Source: Sedimentisphaerales bacterium (GTDB taxonomy: Bacteria; Planctomycetota; Phycisphaerae; Sedimentisphaerales; Anaerohalosphaeraceae). Taken from it: a DNA stretch of 34,876 nt. The stretch is from positions 1 through 34,876 of the forward strand of contig JANQGW010000235.1 in assembly GCA_028282905.1 (NCBI GenBank), written 5' to 3'. Within the stretch, counting starts at the first letter, position 1, and each line of letters begins with the position of its first letter. Below the pieces are notes generated by a model. That model did not search any database, was not told the origin of the DNA, and saw only the letters and a program-made list of their open reading frames with translations. The translations under genes and the position numbers were made by a program. Positions 1 through 8,124 of the stretch are shown here, piece after piece.

Positions 1-177
1 GGACGCTGTATCAAAGACAGCCACCTTGCCGGCATCCCGTTCGGCCACATACAACGTCGCCCCATCCGGAGACGCACACACATCAGACGGCGATAAATAC
101 GCCGCAGGAGAAATTGAAACCAGCAACGAAAAAACACTCAACAAAACCAGCAATCGAAAACTTTTATGATTTATCAT
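1..177 (-). CDS. Secreted beta-propeller (YVTN-like) protein, N-terminal fragment
   Basis: Partial gene; only the first 59 codons are inside the window and the frame is open to base 1. The ATG at 177 follows an AGGATT ribosome-binding site about 5 bases upstream. Residues 1-26 form a signal peptide (basic start, then a long Leu/Val/Phe core ending near SPAAY). They are followed by LSPSDVCASPDGATLYVAER and GKVAVFD, a typical first blade of a YVTN/NHL-type beta-propeller. It lies 58 bases downstream of the HzsA-related gene on the same strand, so the two are probably co-transcribed. In planctomycetes such propellers are often joined to cytochrome c domains; that part is not visible, so a redox role is only an inference. 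Confidence 0.72.
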   Translation of the reverse strand, partial: MINHKSFRLLVLLSVFSLLVSISPAAYLSPSDVCASPDGATLYVAERDAGKVAVFDTAS

Positions 178-235
178 GGTTAATCCTATCTTATCAAATG
201 AGCGATTGTTACGACACGTCATGTTTTTACATTGA

Positions 236-3200
236 TTAGTCATAATTGAGCCACCCCTCTCTAATCGCCTGGCGATTCGTCCATTCGATAATCTTACGCA
301 TATCATACTTCGCTTGCCTGGCCTGATCTGTTGCGTTAGGCACATGGCCGGCCATATCCGCCCGCGGATTAGCGGCCAAGTTATCAGCACCGGCCTGAAT
401 AATCGCCAGTGCCTGATCATAGGCCGAACCACTTAAACCAGACAGACAGATACTCTTTTCGGGTCGGTCAAAACTCAAATAAGCTGGTGCCTTTTGACCA
501 AAGCTGTAGCCGGTCAGTGACGACAGACTCGATAGCTGGGAACCACTCAACGGCGAACGTCCCGCCGAGTTGCCAGGATAGGCACTGGTATAGACCGGGT
601 AATACGGTGCATTCAGGTCAATCCAGGTAATCAGCCGGTCGCGTTCTTCAGCCGTCAGTGTCACGCTCGCATGCTGTGGGTCATCCAGAGCCGCAATCAG
701 CGGACTGGCATGGGATCCCCACGAATAGGCCGCGTAGATTGGAGCCTTGCCCGCCCCCACAACGCCGGTAAGACCTTTCCGCCAGAGTTCATTATACGAG
801 GTATTAAAATGAACCTCTTTATCCGGTTCCAGAAGCAGTCCCGCCTTGGCACCACCTGGCGTATCAAAACCGTGACAACTGACACAATTGGCCGTAAAGA
901 CCGGCTGGACATCATCCAGATAATTGTAGTTTTTGGTCTGGCCGTACCAGCCGCCCAATTGGTCAGCGTCACGCTGAATGGCCGTCGGCAGATAGTAGTT
1001 ATCCTCCGCAACCGGATACGCATCCGTGCGTGACTCGTGACAGCCGACACACCCGACCATCTCACCCGGCTGAGCGATGGTCAGACTCCGCATGGACTGG
1101 ATCATCATGCCGTTTTCATCCAGCAACTGGAAGTAAACCGGCACTTCTGACGGCACTTCGAAGTAGGCCGAGCCGTCATCTTCAATCGGAACGGTGCCGA
1201 GAACCTTCTTGCTGTAGAAGTCGTGCCACGCCATGCCGGGGCCTTCAAACCCCTGACCAGACCAGCCATTGTAGGTCCATTGCAGTTTTTCGGTCGCTTC
1301 CAGCACACGCAGGAACTTGGCCGCTCCGGGAGCAACACCTTCCATGTGTGTCCCTTCATACACATCGGTCACATAGAACTTACCGTTGGTATTTTCGGTG
1401 TACTTGCGTAATGTCGGAATCTGCGGCGGACGCGTCCGACTGCGGATCGGCATCGGGTCGTAACAGCCTTTACTCGCTTCTTCATGCAGCAGAATCTGAT
1501 TGCCAAAGGTGTCCACAAGATAAATACCCATTTTTTCACCGCTGCCGGTCATCCGGGAGACCAGGAAATATTTCCCCGTACTGTCCGGATAATCTGGATC
1601 ATACAGCGGATACGGGTCTTCATATTTAGGACTGACACCGACATGGTTATCAAATCCATAAATACCCGCGTAAGGCGTCGGAATCGGTTTGGTTCCATCC
1701 CATCCGCCGGACAGGTCAATGGCACTTTCCGGCCAGATGTGCTGAATAGGATTGGGCTTGCCCGGCTGCGGCAGATCAACGCCCAAACGCCGATCCACAA
1801 TCGCCAAAGCACCCCACGGCCGGTCATGACAGGAACCAAAGATACATACCATCTGCTGAGTCCCGGGAATCTGTCTCGGATCCAGTACGGCACCCGGCGA
1901 AATCGTATTGTTGCCAAAATAAACTGCGTGATTATTGCCGTCCGGGTGCGCTGTCCAGACAGACTCGGCATCACCAAAGTTGCGATCCACATATTCCCAG
2001 CGGGCATACATGATCCGCCCGTCATCTGTCAGCGACGGTGTAAAGTCAAACAGCGTATTGTTGCTGATCTGGTGAATATTGGCACCATCGGCGTTCATCT
2101 TATACAGGTTGCACTGGATGTGCCGGTTACAGTGAACGTACTTCGGTTCACGCGTCGAAGAGAATACGACAGTGTCATCCGGCATATAAATCGGGTCCAG
2201 ATCGCTGACACGGTCAATTGTCGTCAATTGAACCAGATTCGTACCATCGGAGTTGATTTCATAGAGATTATAATTGTCACTGGTGCTGTTTCGTTTGGCA
2301 AAAACAATCTTGCTGCCGTCGAAATAGACATCCGGATCACGAACCATTCCGTTCGGCGTATCAACCAGCGTCGTCACGGTGCCGCCATTGCCCAAGTCAA
2401 CCGTTTTCATGGCACCTCCGGTGCGGAAGTAACCATTGTTCATCTCGCTGTCATAGCTCGGGAAGAAGGTATGCGTATTATGGTGATCGCCGGGATACTG
2501 GTCACGAGCGATAAACAGAATCGGCTGGTCGCTGACCATCGGGTTAGCAATCAGTACTTGGCGGATATAGTCTTCTACAACCGCCACTAAAGCATCCAGG
2601 TCGGCTTGAGTGGCCGTGCCTTCTTCGATACCGGTCATGATATCTCTAAGCTGTTGAGCATAGCTGTCCAACTGGTCAAGATAACTTTGGCCATTGGGGT
2701 AATCTTCTGCCGGATAGGTTTCCATCAGGTCCACAACCGCCGCACGAGCGGCATCGAGATTAATCGGCAGCGGAAGATTCGCCCAGCGACGTGCGGTTAA
2801 TGCACTGTCAATAACACCCGTAGCCGAGAAATCATCAAATGTAATATGGCCCCAGCCGCCGGTGGAATGATCGCGTAAGCGGACAAAAACTTTTTGCCCA
2901 ACAAGTTCCGGGGCATTCCAATTAATCCGCTGCATGGCTTCGGTATTGGCGCCGCGGGCATACAGGACTTCCTGTTCATTGAGGTCGTCATCGACGGTGC
3001 ATAAAGCAATATAAGTCGCAGACCCGTTGCCTCCGCCGACCAGAAGTGAAATATCTGGTCCGGTTAAGGTAAAGACCGGCGATTCAGCAGTTCCAGTGTA
3101 TCCGTCACTGGGCGTATAACTTTCCGTCTCCAGCGAAGACAGGAAGTAAGTTCCCTGCTTGTTATAGACTGCTCCGCCGTTATGGAAGGTGTCCCGGTCG

Positions 3201-5017
3201 CAGACAAACAGTCCGAAACCACCTTCGACAATACGCCAGTCCTGCAGGTCGCCTGTTTCAAAATCGAAAATAATGTCGGTGCCGTACTCGGCACCCCACT
3301 CATTCGCTAATAAACTGAAATCGAACAAGTCAACGATGCCGGTATAATTCAGGTCGGCGCCGCCACACCAGGTGTTGGCGATTCCGCATGTATCGTTAAG
3401 CCATTGGCCGGCGACAATCAACGCATCGCCGATCTCGATGCTTCCATTAGCATTCAAATCACATGAGCGAGGAGCAATCGTAGTGAAACTCCACTCCGGA
3501 CCGGAAATCGTCTGGCCGTCAGCAATAGTATCGACCCGCCAGAAATACTCGACTGTATTTGCCATGGGAGAAGGCACAGGAGCCGTTCCATCCGCAGCAG
3601 CGTCAAGATCCGCAATCAATGACAAAGCACCGGAAACCGTTCCGAAATAGACCTTCTGCGAATCTGCGTCCGGCGAAGGGGTCCAGCCAAGCATTGTCAG
3701 CGGCAGAACATTAGGCTGATCATCCGTTGGCAGCGGGTTATTCGCCGGGTCCGGTTCAGAGGGACCGTCGCCATCGTCATAGGCATCAAATGCAAAACCG
3801 GTAATCGCCCCCCACGTGTTCACATTGGATGAGATCGTCACCACGACATCATCGCTGCCGGACGGAATATCAAAAACAGCATAGGTGGTATTATCCGCCC
3901 CATTGGCAGCAGTCGTCAGCGAGGCGTTCTCGGCTCCAACCTGTACATCCACATCCCAGGTCTCATCAACCGCATCACCATCCGTCAACAACACCGTCAG
4001 CCGAAAAGCATCTGATGATGAACGGCTAACCGTGAAGACATAGGGAAGACCTCCCCAGGCAAGCACCGACGTATTCGTCAGGGCATTACCGGCGGCCGGG
4101 TCTTCTATCTGGCCAAAATTGCTGTTCCCGGACCAACGGCCGCTGTTATTGGCGGCAAGCGAAACATCCGCGATGTAACTCGGCACAGAAATCGCGCTGT
4201 CAGCCGCAGCATCGGTGCCCACAAGAGATGAAGCATCATAAGGAGAATTCCAGGTATTGTCGGGTGTATACAACCCGTAAACCACATAGCCATCCGTCCC
4301 ATATTCATTGTCAGTCTCCAACGCGGCGGCCGTCCGCCAGTTGGATACCGTCGTGCCATCAGAACCTACCGCGACGAGAGGCAATTTCGACGGATCAAAG
4401 GCAAAGCCCGTCACGGAAAAATTGCTGTTACATGTCACCGACACGGTCACGTCACCCGAACCCGTATCGACATCAAATACATGGTAGATCAATCCGTCTG
4501 CAGCGTGGGCCTGAGTGCTGTTGACAGCCCCGGAACCATCATCGACAGCCACCGTAAAGGTGACATTCGCATTGTCACCGCTGGCGGTCATCACCGTCAA
4601 TCGAAATGCCTTTTCCGTGGATCGACTGATGGTATAAATATGCGGATCAACAAGACCGGCCAACAGTGAGGTGTTCGTCAGGGCGTTACCGGCGGCAGGG
4701 TCTTCGAGTTGGCCAAAATTACTGTTGCCTGACCACATATTGATATTGGCAGGCGTCGCAATCCCGCTGATATAAGCCGGCAAAGAGGCTTGATCATTAC
4801 TGAAATCATACGGATTACGATATTGACCGTCACTCTCGTTGATTCCATAGATGATATAACCATCAGAGCCGTACTCACTATCGGTTTCCAACGCCGCGGC
4901 GGTCCGCCAATTCGCGGCGGCCGATGTGTCGGCTCCGACAACCGTCGCCGCCTGCAGACCCGCTGCCATAAATAACAGTACACTTACTAAGATACCGTTT
5001 CGAGTCGATTTTCTCAC
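236..5017 (-). CDS. HzsA-related secreted multidomain protein with two c-type heme sites
   Basis: Very large exported protein of 1593 residues. It starts at GTG 5017 behind a GGGGG ribosome-binding site; no better start is near. Visible architecture: signal peptide 1-23; two tandem copies of an exported module of about 185 residues (25-208 and 213-412); an FN3-like segment (about 435-515); two dockerin-like calcium loops (519-574); a jelly-roll-like region (580-735); a helical linker (755-825); a PD40/WD40-like propeller (about 830-1180) resembling the middle domain of hydrazine synthase alpha; then two heme-binding motifs, CVGCH at 1323-1327 and CVSCH at 1378-1382. Planctomycetes that do not perform anammox carry many such HzsA-related proteins of unknown reaction. 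I infer an exported electron-transfer or oxidoreductase role; hydrazine synthesis is not implied. It follows a pseudopilin gene by 69 bases and precedes a propeller gene. Confidence 0.85.
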   Translation of the reverse strand: MRKSTRNGILVSVLLFMAAGLQAATVVGADTSAAANWRTAAALETDSEYGSDGYIIYGINESDGQYRNPYDFSNDQASLPAYISGIATPANINMWSGNSNFGQLEDPAAGNALTNTSLLAGLVDPHIYTISRSTEKAFRLTVMTASGDNANVTFTVAVDDGSGAVNSTQAHAADGLIYHVFDVDTGSGDVTVSVTCNSNFSVTGFAFDPSKLPLVAVGSDGTTVSNWRTAAALETDNEYGTDGYVVYGLYTPDNTWNSPYDASSLVGTDAAADSAISVPSYIADVSLAANNSGRWSGNSNFGQIEDPAAGNALTNTSVLAWGGLPYVFTVSRSSSDAFRLTVLLTDGDAVDETWDVDVQVGAENASLTTAANGADNTTYAVFDIPSGSDDVVVTISSNVNTWGAITGFAFDAYDDGDGPSEPDPANNPLPTDDQPNVLPLTMLGWTPSPDADSQKVYFGTVSGALSLIADLDAAADGTAPVPSPMANTVEYFWRVDTIADGQTISGPEWSFTTIAPRSCDLNANGSIEIGDALIVAGQWLNDTCGIANTWCGGADLNYTGIVDLFDFSLLANEWGAEYGTDIIFDFETGDLQDWRIVEGGFGLFVCDRDTFHNGGAVYNKQGTYFLSSLETESYTPSDGYTGTAESPVFTLTGPDISLLVGGGNGSATYIALCTVDDDLNEQEVLYARGANTEAMQRINWNAPELVGQKVFVRLRDHSTGGWGHITFDDFSATGVIDSALTARRWANLPLPINLDAARAAVVDLMETYPAEDYPNGQSYLDQLDSYAQQLRDIMTGIEEGTATQADLDALVAVVEDYIRQVLIANPMVSDQPILFIARDQYPGDHHNTHTFFPSYDSEMNNGYFRTGGAMKTVDLGNGGTVTTLVDTPNGMVRDPDVYFDGSKIVFAKRNSTSDNYNLYEINSDGTNLVQLTTIDRVSDLDPIYMPDDTVVFSSTREPKYVHCNRHIQCNLYKMNADGANIHQISNNTLFDFTPSLTDDGRIMYARWEYVDRNFGDAESVWTAHPDGNNHAVYFGNNTISPGAVLDPRQIPGTQQMVCIFGSCHDRPWGALAIVDRRLGVDLPQPGKPNPIQHIWPESAIDLSGGWDGTKPIPTPYAGIYGFDNHVGVSPKYEDPYPLYDPDYPDSTGKYFLVSRMTGSGEKMGIYLVDTFGNQILLHEEASKGCYDPMPIRSRTRPPQIPTLRKYTENTNGKFYVTDVYEGTHMEGVAPGAAKFLRVLEATEKLQWTYNGWSGQGFEGPGMAWHDFYSKKVLGTVPIEDDGSAYFEVPSEVPVYFQLLDENGMMIQSMRSLTIAQPGEMVGCVGCHESRTDAYPVAEDNYYLPTAIQRDADQLGGWYGQTKNYNYLDDVQPVFTANCVSCHGFDTPGGAKAGLLLEPDKEVHFNTSYNELWRKGLTGVVGAGKAPIYAAYSWGSHASPLIAALDDPQHASVTLTAEERDRLITWIDLNAPYYPVYTSAYPGNSAGRSPLSGSQLSSLSSLTGYSFGQKAPAYLSFDRPEKSICLSGLSGSAYDQALAIIQAGADNLAANPRADMAGHVPNATDQARQAKYDMRKIIEWTNRQAIREGWLNYD

Positions 5018-5086
5018 TGTTCAAACCCCCATTTCAATTCATTCGAGTTTATACTTTATTCCATCGCGGTAAAAAATTGATTATTC

Positions 5087-5884
5087 TTATGGCCGTGCCC
5101 ATATATTCAGAGCGCCCTGACTCCAATAAACTTCGCAATCTTCATATTTTCGGAATCCAGCCGAACCGTCCAGGCAGGCCTGATTCATCCCCATCGGCCA
5201 TTCATCGCCGGGTTTGATATGTTCATCAAAACCCCGGGGAAAATGATTAACCTGTCGGAATTCGCTGTTACTGCGAGACCAGATATCCAGATTGGAACCG
5301 TAAATTTCGATAATATCGCCAAACATCGGCAATGAACCGCGATCGGTTGTTTTTCGCGGCATCGGAGATGAACTGTGCCATGTGCCGGGCATGTCACCCT
5401 GATTGAAATATGAATAAGATGACTCAAAAGGACGCCAGCCGGCATGCTGCTGTGTCGGCCATTGTCGACCATATCCAAACTGCGGCGAGTTTAAGCGCTT
5501 AACCTCGGGGCAATACATGACTTCCGGCGCTTTGTCCACGCCCTCGGTCCATTCGCCGGCTTTTTCCAGCACAAATCCATCCAGATAGCCGTCAAAGAAA
5601 ATACGGTTATCATGCACGGAAGGGTTTGTAGTCCCGCCTGTCGTGTACCACCAGATATGCGGATAATTCACTGAATTGGCCGGCTTATGAGGCAGCTTTG
5701 TATCAAAATCCTCAGCATATAACAGAAAGCTCATGGCCAATTGCCTTACATTGGAGGTGCAAGTGAGAATACGCGCCTGACGTTTGGCAATCCTCAATGC
5801 CGGCATCACAATGGCCATCAACAATGCGATAATCGCGATAACTACCAACAATTCAATTAATGTAAATCCTTTTTTACTCTTCAC
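5087..5884 (-). CDS. Prepilin-type N-terminal cleavage/methylation protein (pseudopilin B)
   Basis: 265 residues from GTG 5884, preceded by AAAGGGA about 10 bases upstream. The N-terminus KKGFTLIELLVVIAIIALLM is the class III signal of type II secretion/type IV pilins: cleavage after Gly, Glu at +5, then one hydrophobic helix. The rest is a globular domain resembling the planctomycete DUF1559-type pseudopilins, with conserved NVRQLA after the helix. The C-terminal CLDGSAG corresponds to the end of the H-X9-DG motif, but the His is replaced by Trp. Likely an inner-membrane anchored minor pilin or a surface-exposed helper of secretion; the true role is unknown. It sits between two exported multidomain genes and probably shares a transcript with the HzsA-related gene downstream. 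Confidence 0.88.
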   Translation of the reverse strand: MKSKKGFTLIELLVVIAIIALLMAIVMPALRIAKRQARILTCTSNVRQLAMSFLLYAEDFDTKLPHKPANSVNYPHIWWYTTGGTTNPSVHDNRIFFDGYLDGFVLEKAGEWTEGVDKAPEVMYCPEVKRLNSPQFGYGRQWPTQQHAGWRPFESSYSYFNQGDMPGTWHSSSPMPRKTTDRGSLPMFGDIIEIYGSNLDIWSRSNSEFRQVNHFPRGFDEHIKPGDEWPMGMNQACLDGSAGFRKYEDCEVYWSQGALNIWARP

Positions 5885-5923
5885 AATTCTATCCCTTTCG
5901 CAATCTACTATTTTCTGAATACA

Positions 5924-5959
5924 GAGCTATTGACACGATTTTCTCCATGTCAATAGCTC
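5924..5959 (-). terminator. Stem-loop upstream of pseudopilin B
   Basis: Perfect 12-bp inverted repeat GAGCTATTGACA / TGTCAATAGCTC with a 12-base loop, lying between the LamG gene (ending at 6059) and the pseudopilin start (5884). No T tract follows on the minus strand. It may be a terminator, an RNA-processing stem or an operator; the sequence cannot tell these apart. Confidence 0.4.
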
Positions 5960-5989
5960 CAAATTCATCTGTTTTACTAATTACCGGTG

Positions 5990-6020
5990 CCGGGGTCTGC
6001 CGAACAACCGCAGACCCCGG
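5990..6020 (-). terminator. GC-rich terminator hairpin after the 668-residue LamG gene
   Basis: Perfect 11-bp GC-rich stem CCGGGGTCTGC / GCAGACCCCGG with a 9-base loop, 39 bases past the stop of the LamG protein gene. Very stable, but without a clear U run on the minus strand; it probably ends or protects the transcript. Together with the stem at 5924-5959 it separates the LamG genes from pseudopilin B. Confidence 0.5.
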
Positions 6021-6058
6021 CCCGTTTTCATCAAATCACATAAAACTCAACTAACCAC

Positions 6059-8065
6059 TTACGGCAGCGTCTGAATGCACGTCGGATAAATCGCACAGTC
6101 AAGCCACTGACCGGCAAACATCACCAAATCGTCAATGTTCACTTGGCAGTCATCCGTAAGATCAAACGCCGGCTTTGCCACACAATACGGGCCCATAACC
6201 GCACTGTATTCTTCAGCCACCTGTGTCGCCGAGCGGACATAATTATAAACCTTCACTTCATCCACCAGGCCACCATACCAGATAGCATCCCAGACACTTC
6301 CGATCATAAAGTCGCCACCCTTGTCAACGAAGGGGCTGTTGATTCCCGTCACACTGCCAAGGCGGACACCATTGATATAGAGCGTAGCCTCATCGCCGTC
6401 ATAGGAAGCAACGATATGCGCCCATACGCCATCTTCCAGAACAGGCGTTCCTGAATCAATCGCTATCCCATTGAGTTCAAATCGCAGCCAGCCATTCGTC
6501 GCATGTTGTCCGATCCAGAAATATCCGTCCGGAACATCAGGCAGCCACTTGCACATAACACCGCCCCAGTCTTCAGAAATATCATCCGGATTCATCCAGT
6601 AGGAAACCGTAATTTCACCGGAATCAGTCAGCAGTGCGTCACCGTAATTAAAGCGGTCATCGGTGCCGTTCAACCGGACGGCCTGACCGACTTTTCCGGC
6701 CTCATAGGTCGGAGCGCCTTCAACGACTGGTGAGTAAGCGTTCGGTGACTTGTCGTTGGGATCACCATTATCAAACGGAACGTCAATCATCAGTTTTTTG
6801 AGAATCAACGTAGCCGCACCGGAATCGGCTTCAGCACCGTTAGCGGTAATAGTAACCTTGCAGTAATAGGAATTTCCATCCTGAGCACCTGTCACAGAAC
6901 TCAATGTCAATGTGGCGGATTCCTCACCTGACATAAGGACGTCATTTTCATACCACTGATATTCCAGGCCTGTCGAATCGCCGGTATAGGGATTGATCAC
7001 TGATACGCTAAAGACCGCCTCTTCACCTTCGGCAAGGAATTGATCGGCCGGGGTGAGCGGGTCGATTTCAGGAATTGACAAGGCCGTATAGAATGTCCAG
7101 ACAGGACCCACAATGTTGTTGGGGTCGTCTACAGCGTAAACGCCGCCCTGGCCGTCATCGACACCTTCGACAATCTGCCACTTATAAACTTCGTCACGCG
7201 ACAATGCACCGGCAATATAAGATGCTGTCGCCTGCACCGGGTCACCGGCAGCCACTTCATCCACTAAATACAGGTTAGGATCAGACGGATTAGCAAATGT
7301 GCCCAAAATGTAGTGTTTTTTCACTGTGGAAAGCGGCTGGGCATCCGAACCCAGGGCCGTGTTCCATGATAAGACCACATTATCAACGGCAATCTTTACC
7401 CCGCTTCCGTCCGGATCATCAGCCGGAGCAGGATTATGCGGCGGCAATTCAAAAGAGGCTGTCAACTTAACGGTATTCAATACGACCACATCAGCATCTG
7501 CCAACACTCTTATCACAAGATTTCCTGATCCATCCGTCAGCAGGCCTGAAAGAATGCCGTAAGGATCTGCAGAGTCCGTAGGACTCTGAGCAGTCTGGTT
7601 GCCGGACTCGAAATAACAACCCAAATCCCGGCCGTCAAATGCCGAAACCCCGACAAACTCATACGAAAGGCTGTCATCCAGGCCGCTGAATGTCAGCGTC
7701 ATGACATTGGGAGTCTGACCATAGAATCCCATGAAATCTTCCGCGTGAGTGGCGTCAAAGCCCAATGCCGCAACCGAGGCGTCGATTGCGCCAATAGCGG
7801 CATCTGAATTACTGAATAACGGCGCGTTGTTTCCAACGGTAAAAGAAACACCGTCAACGGCGACACCGGATGTGTCCTGTAAACTGGTCAGATTAATCGC
7901 CAGTGAAGCACCGGCGTCGTTAAAATTCGTTGCGGGAGCCGAAGCCGTCGCACCAAAATCAATGCCAATCTCGGTTCCGCCTGTAATCGGCGCTGCCAAG
8001 GCACTGGAAGTTATCATCAGAGCCATTGCTCCCATGAAGAACAATAAGAACCTGTACTGTTTCAT
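6059..8065 (-). CDS. Secreted Ig-like/LamG protein with dockerin-like tail (paralogue 2)
   Basis: 668 residues from ATG 8065, chosen because GGAGGTCTATTATG and the signal peptide MKQYRFLLFFMGAMALM match the paralogue at 10194. An in-frame ATG at 8110 also has a GGAG 7 bases upstream and could add 15 residues. Domains in order: signal peptide 1-24; an N-terminal beta domain 25-205 not shared with the paralogue; an FN3-like domain 208-330; an Ig-like domain 332-423 with a Trp/Tyr-Cys core (EYQWYEND, YYCKV); a LamG/concanavalin-like domain 428-625 (LYINGVRLG, DEVKVYNY); and a single dockerin-like loop, DLTDDCQVNIDDLVMFAGQW, near 634-656. Likely an exported carbohydrate-binding or adhesion protein; no catalytic signature is visible. 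It lies 59 bases downstream of its paralogue. Confidence 0.85.
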   Translation of the reverse strand: MKQYRFLLFFMGAMALMITSSALAAPITGGTEIGIDFGATASAPATNFNDAGASLAINLTSLQDTSGVAVDGVSFTVGNNAPLFSNSDAAIGAIDASVAALGFDATHAEDFMGFYGQTPNVMTLTFSGLDDSLSYEFVGVSAFDGRDLGCYFESGNQTAQSPTDSADPYGILSGLLTDGSGNLVIRVLADADVVVLNTVKLTASFELPPHNPAPADDPDGSGVKIAVDNVVLSWNTALGSDAQPLSTVKKHYILGTFANPSDPNLYLVDEVAAGDPVQATASYIAGALSRDEVYKWQIVEGVDDGQGGVYAVDDPNNIVGPVWTFYTALSIPEIDPLTPADQFLAEGEEAVFSVSVINPYTGDSTGLEYQWYENDVLMSGEESATLTLSSVTGAQDGNSYYCKVTITANGAEADSGAATLILKKLMIDVPFDNGDPNDKSPNAYSPVVEGAPTYEAGKVGQAVRLNGTDDRFNYGDALLTDSGEITVSYWMNPDDISEDWGGVMCKWLPDVPDGYFWIGQHATNGWLRFELNGIAIDSGTPVLEDGVWAHIVASYDGDEATLYINGVRLGSVTGINSPFVDKGGDFMIGSVWDAIWYGGLVDEVKVYNYVRSATQVAEEYSAVMGPYCVAKPAFDLTDDCQVNIDDLVMFAGQWLDCAIYPTCIQTLP

Positions 8066-8124
8066 AATAGACCTCCATTTATCATCATACTTTGGTTTGT
8101 TCATTTTCATTGTTCGACTCCGTT

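Noticed and set aside
1484..2590. Plus-strand reading frame of 368 codons
   Set aside because: Lies wholly antisense to the well-supported propeller/cytochrome region of the HzsA-related gene; no ribosome-binding site, signal peptide or domain pattern. It is a by-product of codon bias.
236..5017. Evidence for anammox hydrazine synthesis
   Set aside because: Only a middle-domain-like propeller and CxxCH sites resemble HzsA. Beta/gamma subunits and hydrazine dehydrogenase are absent, and such HzsA-related proteins occur in many planctomycetes that do not perform anammox.
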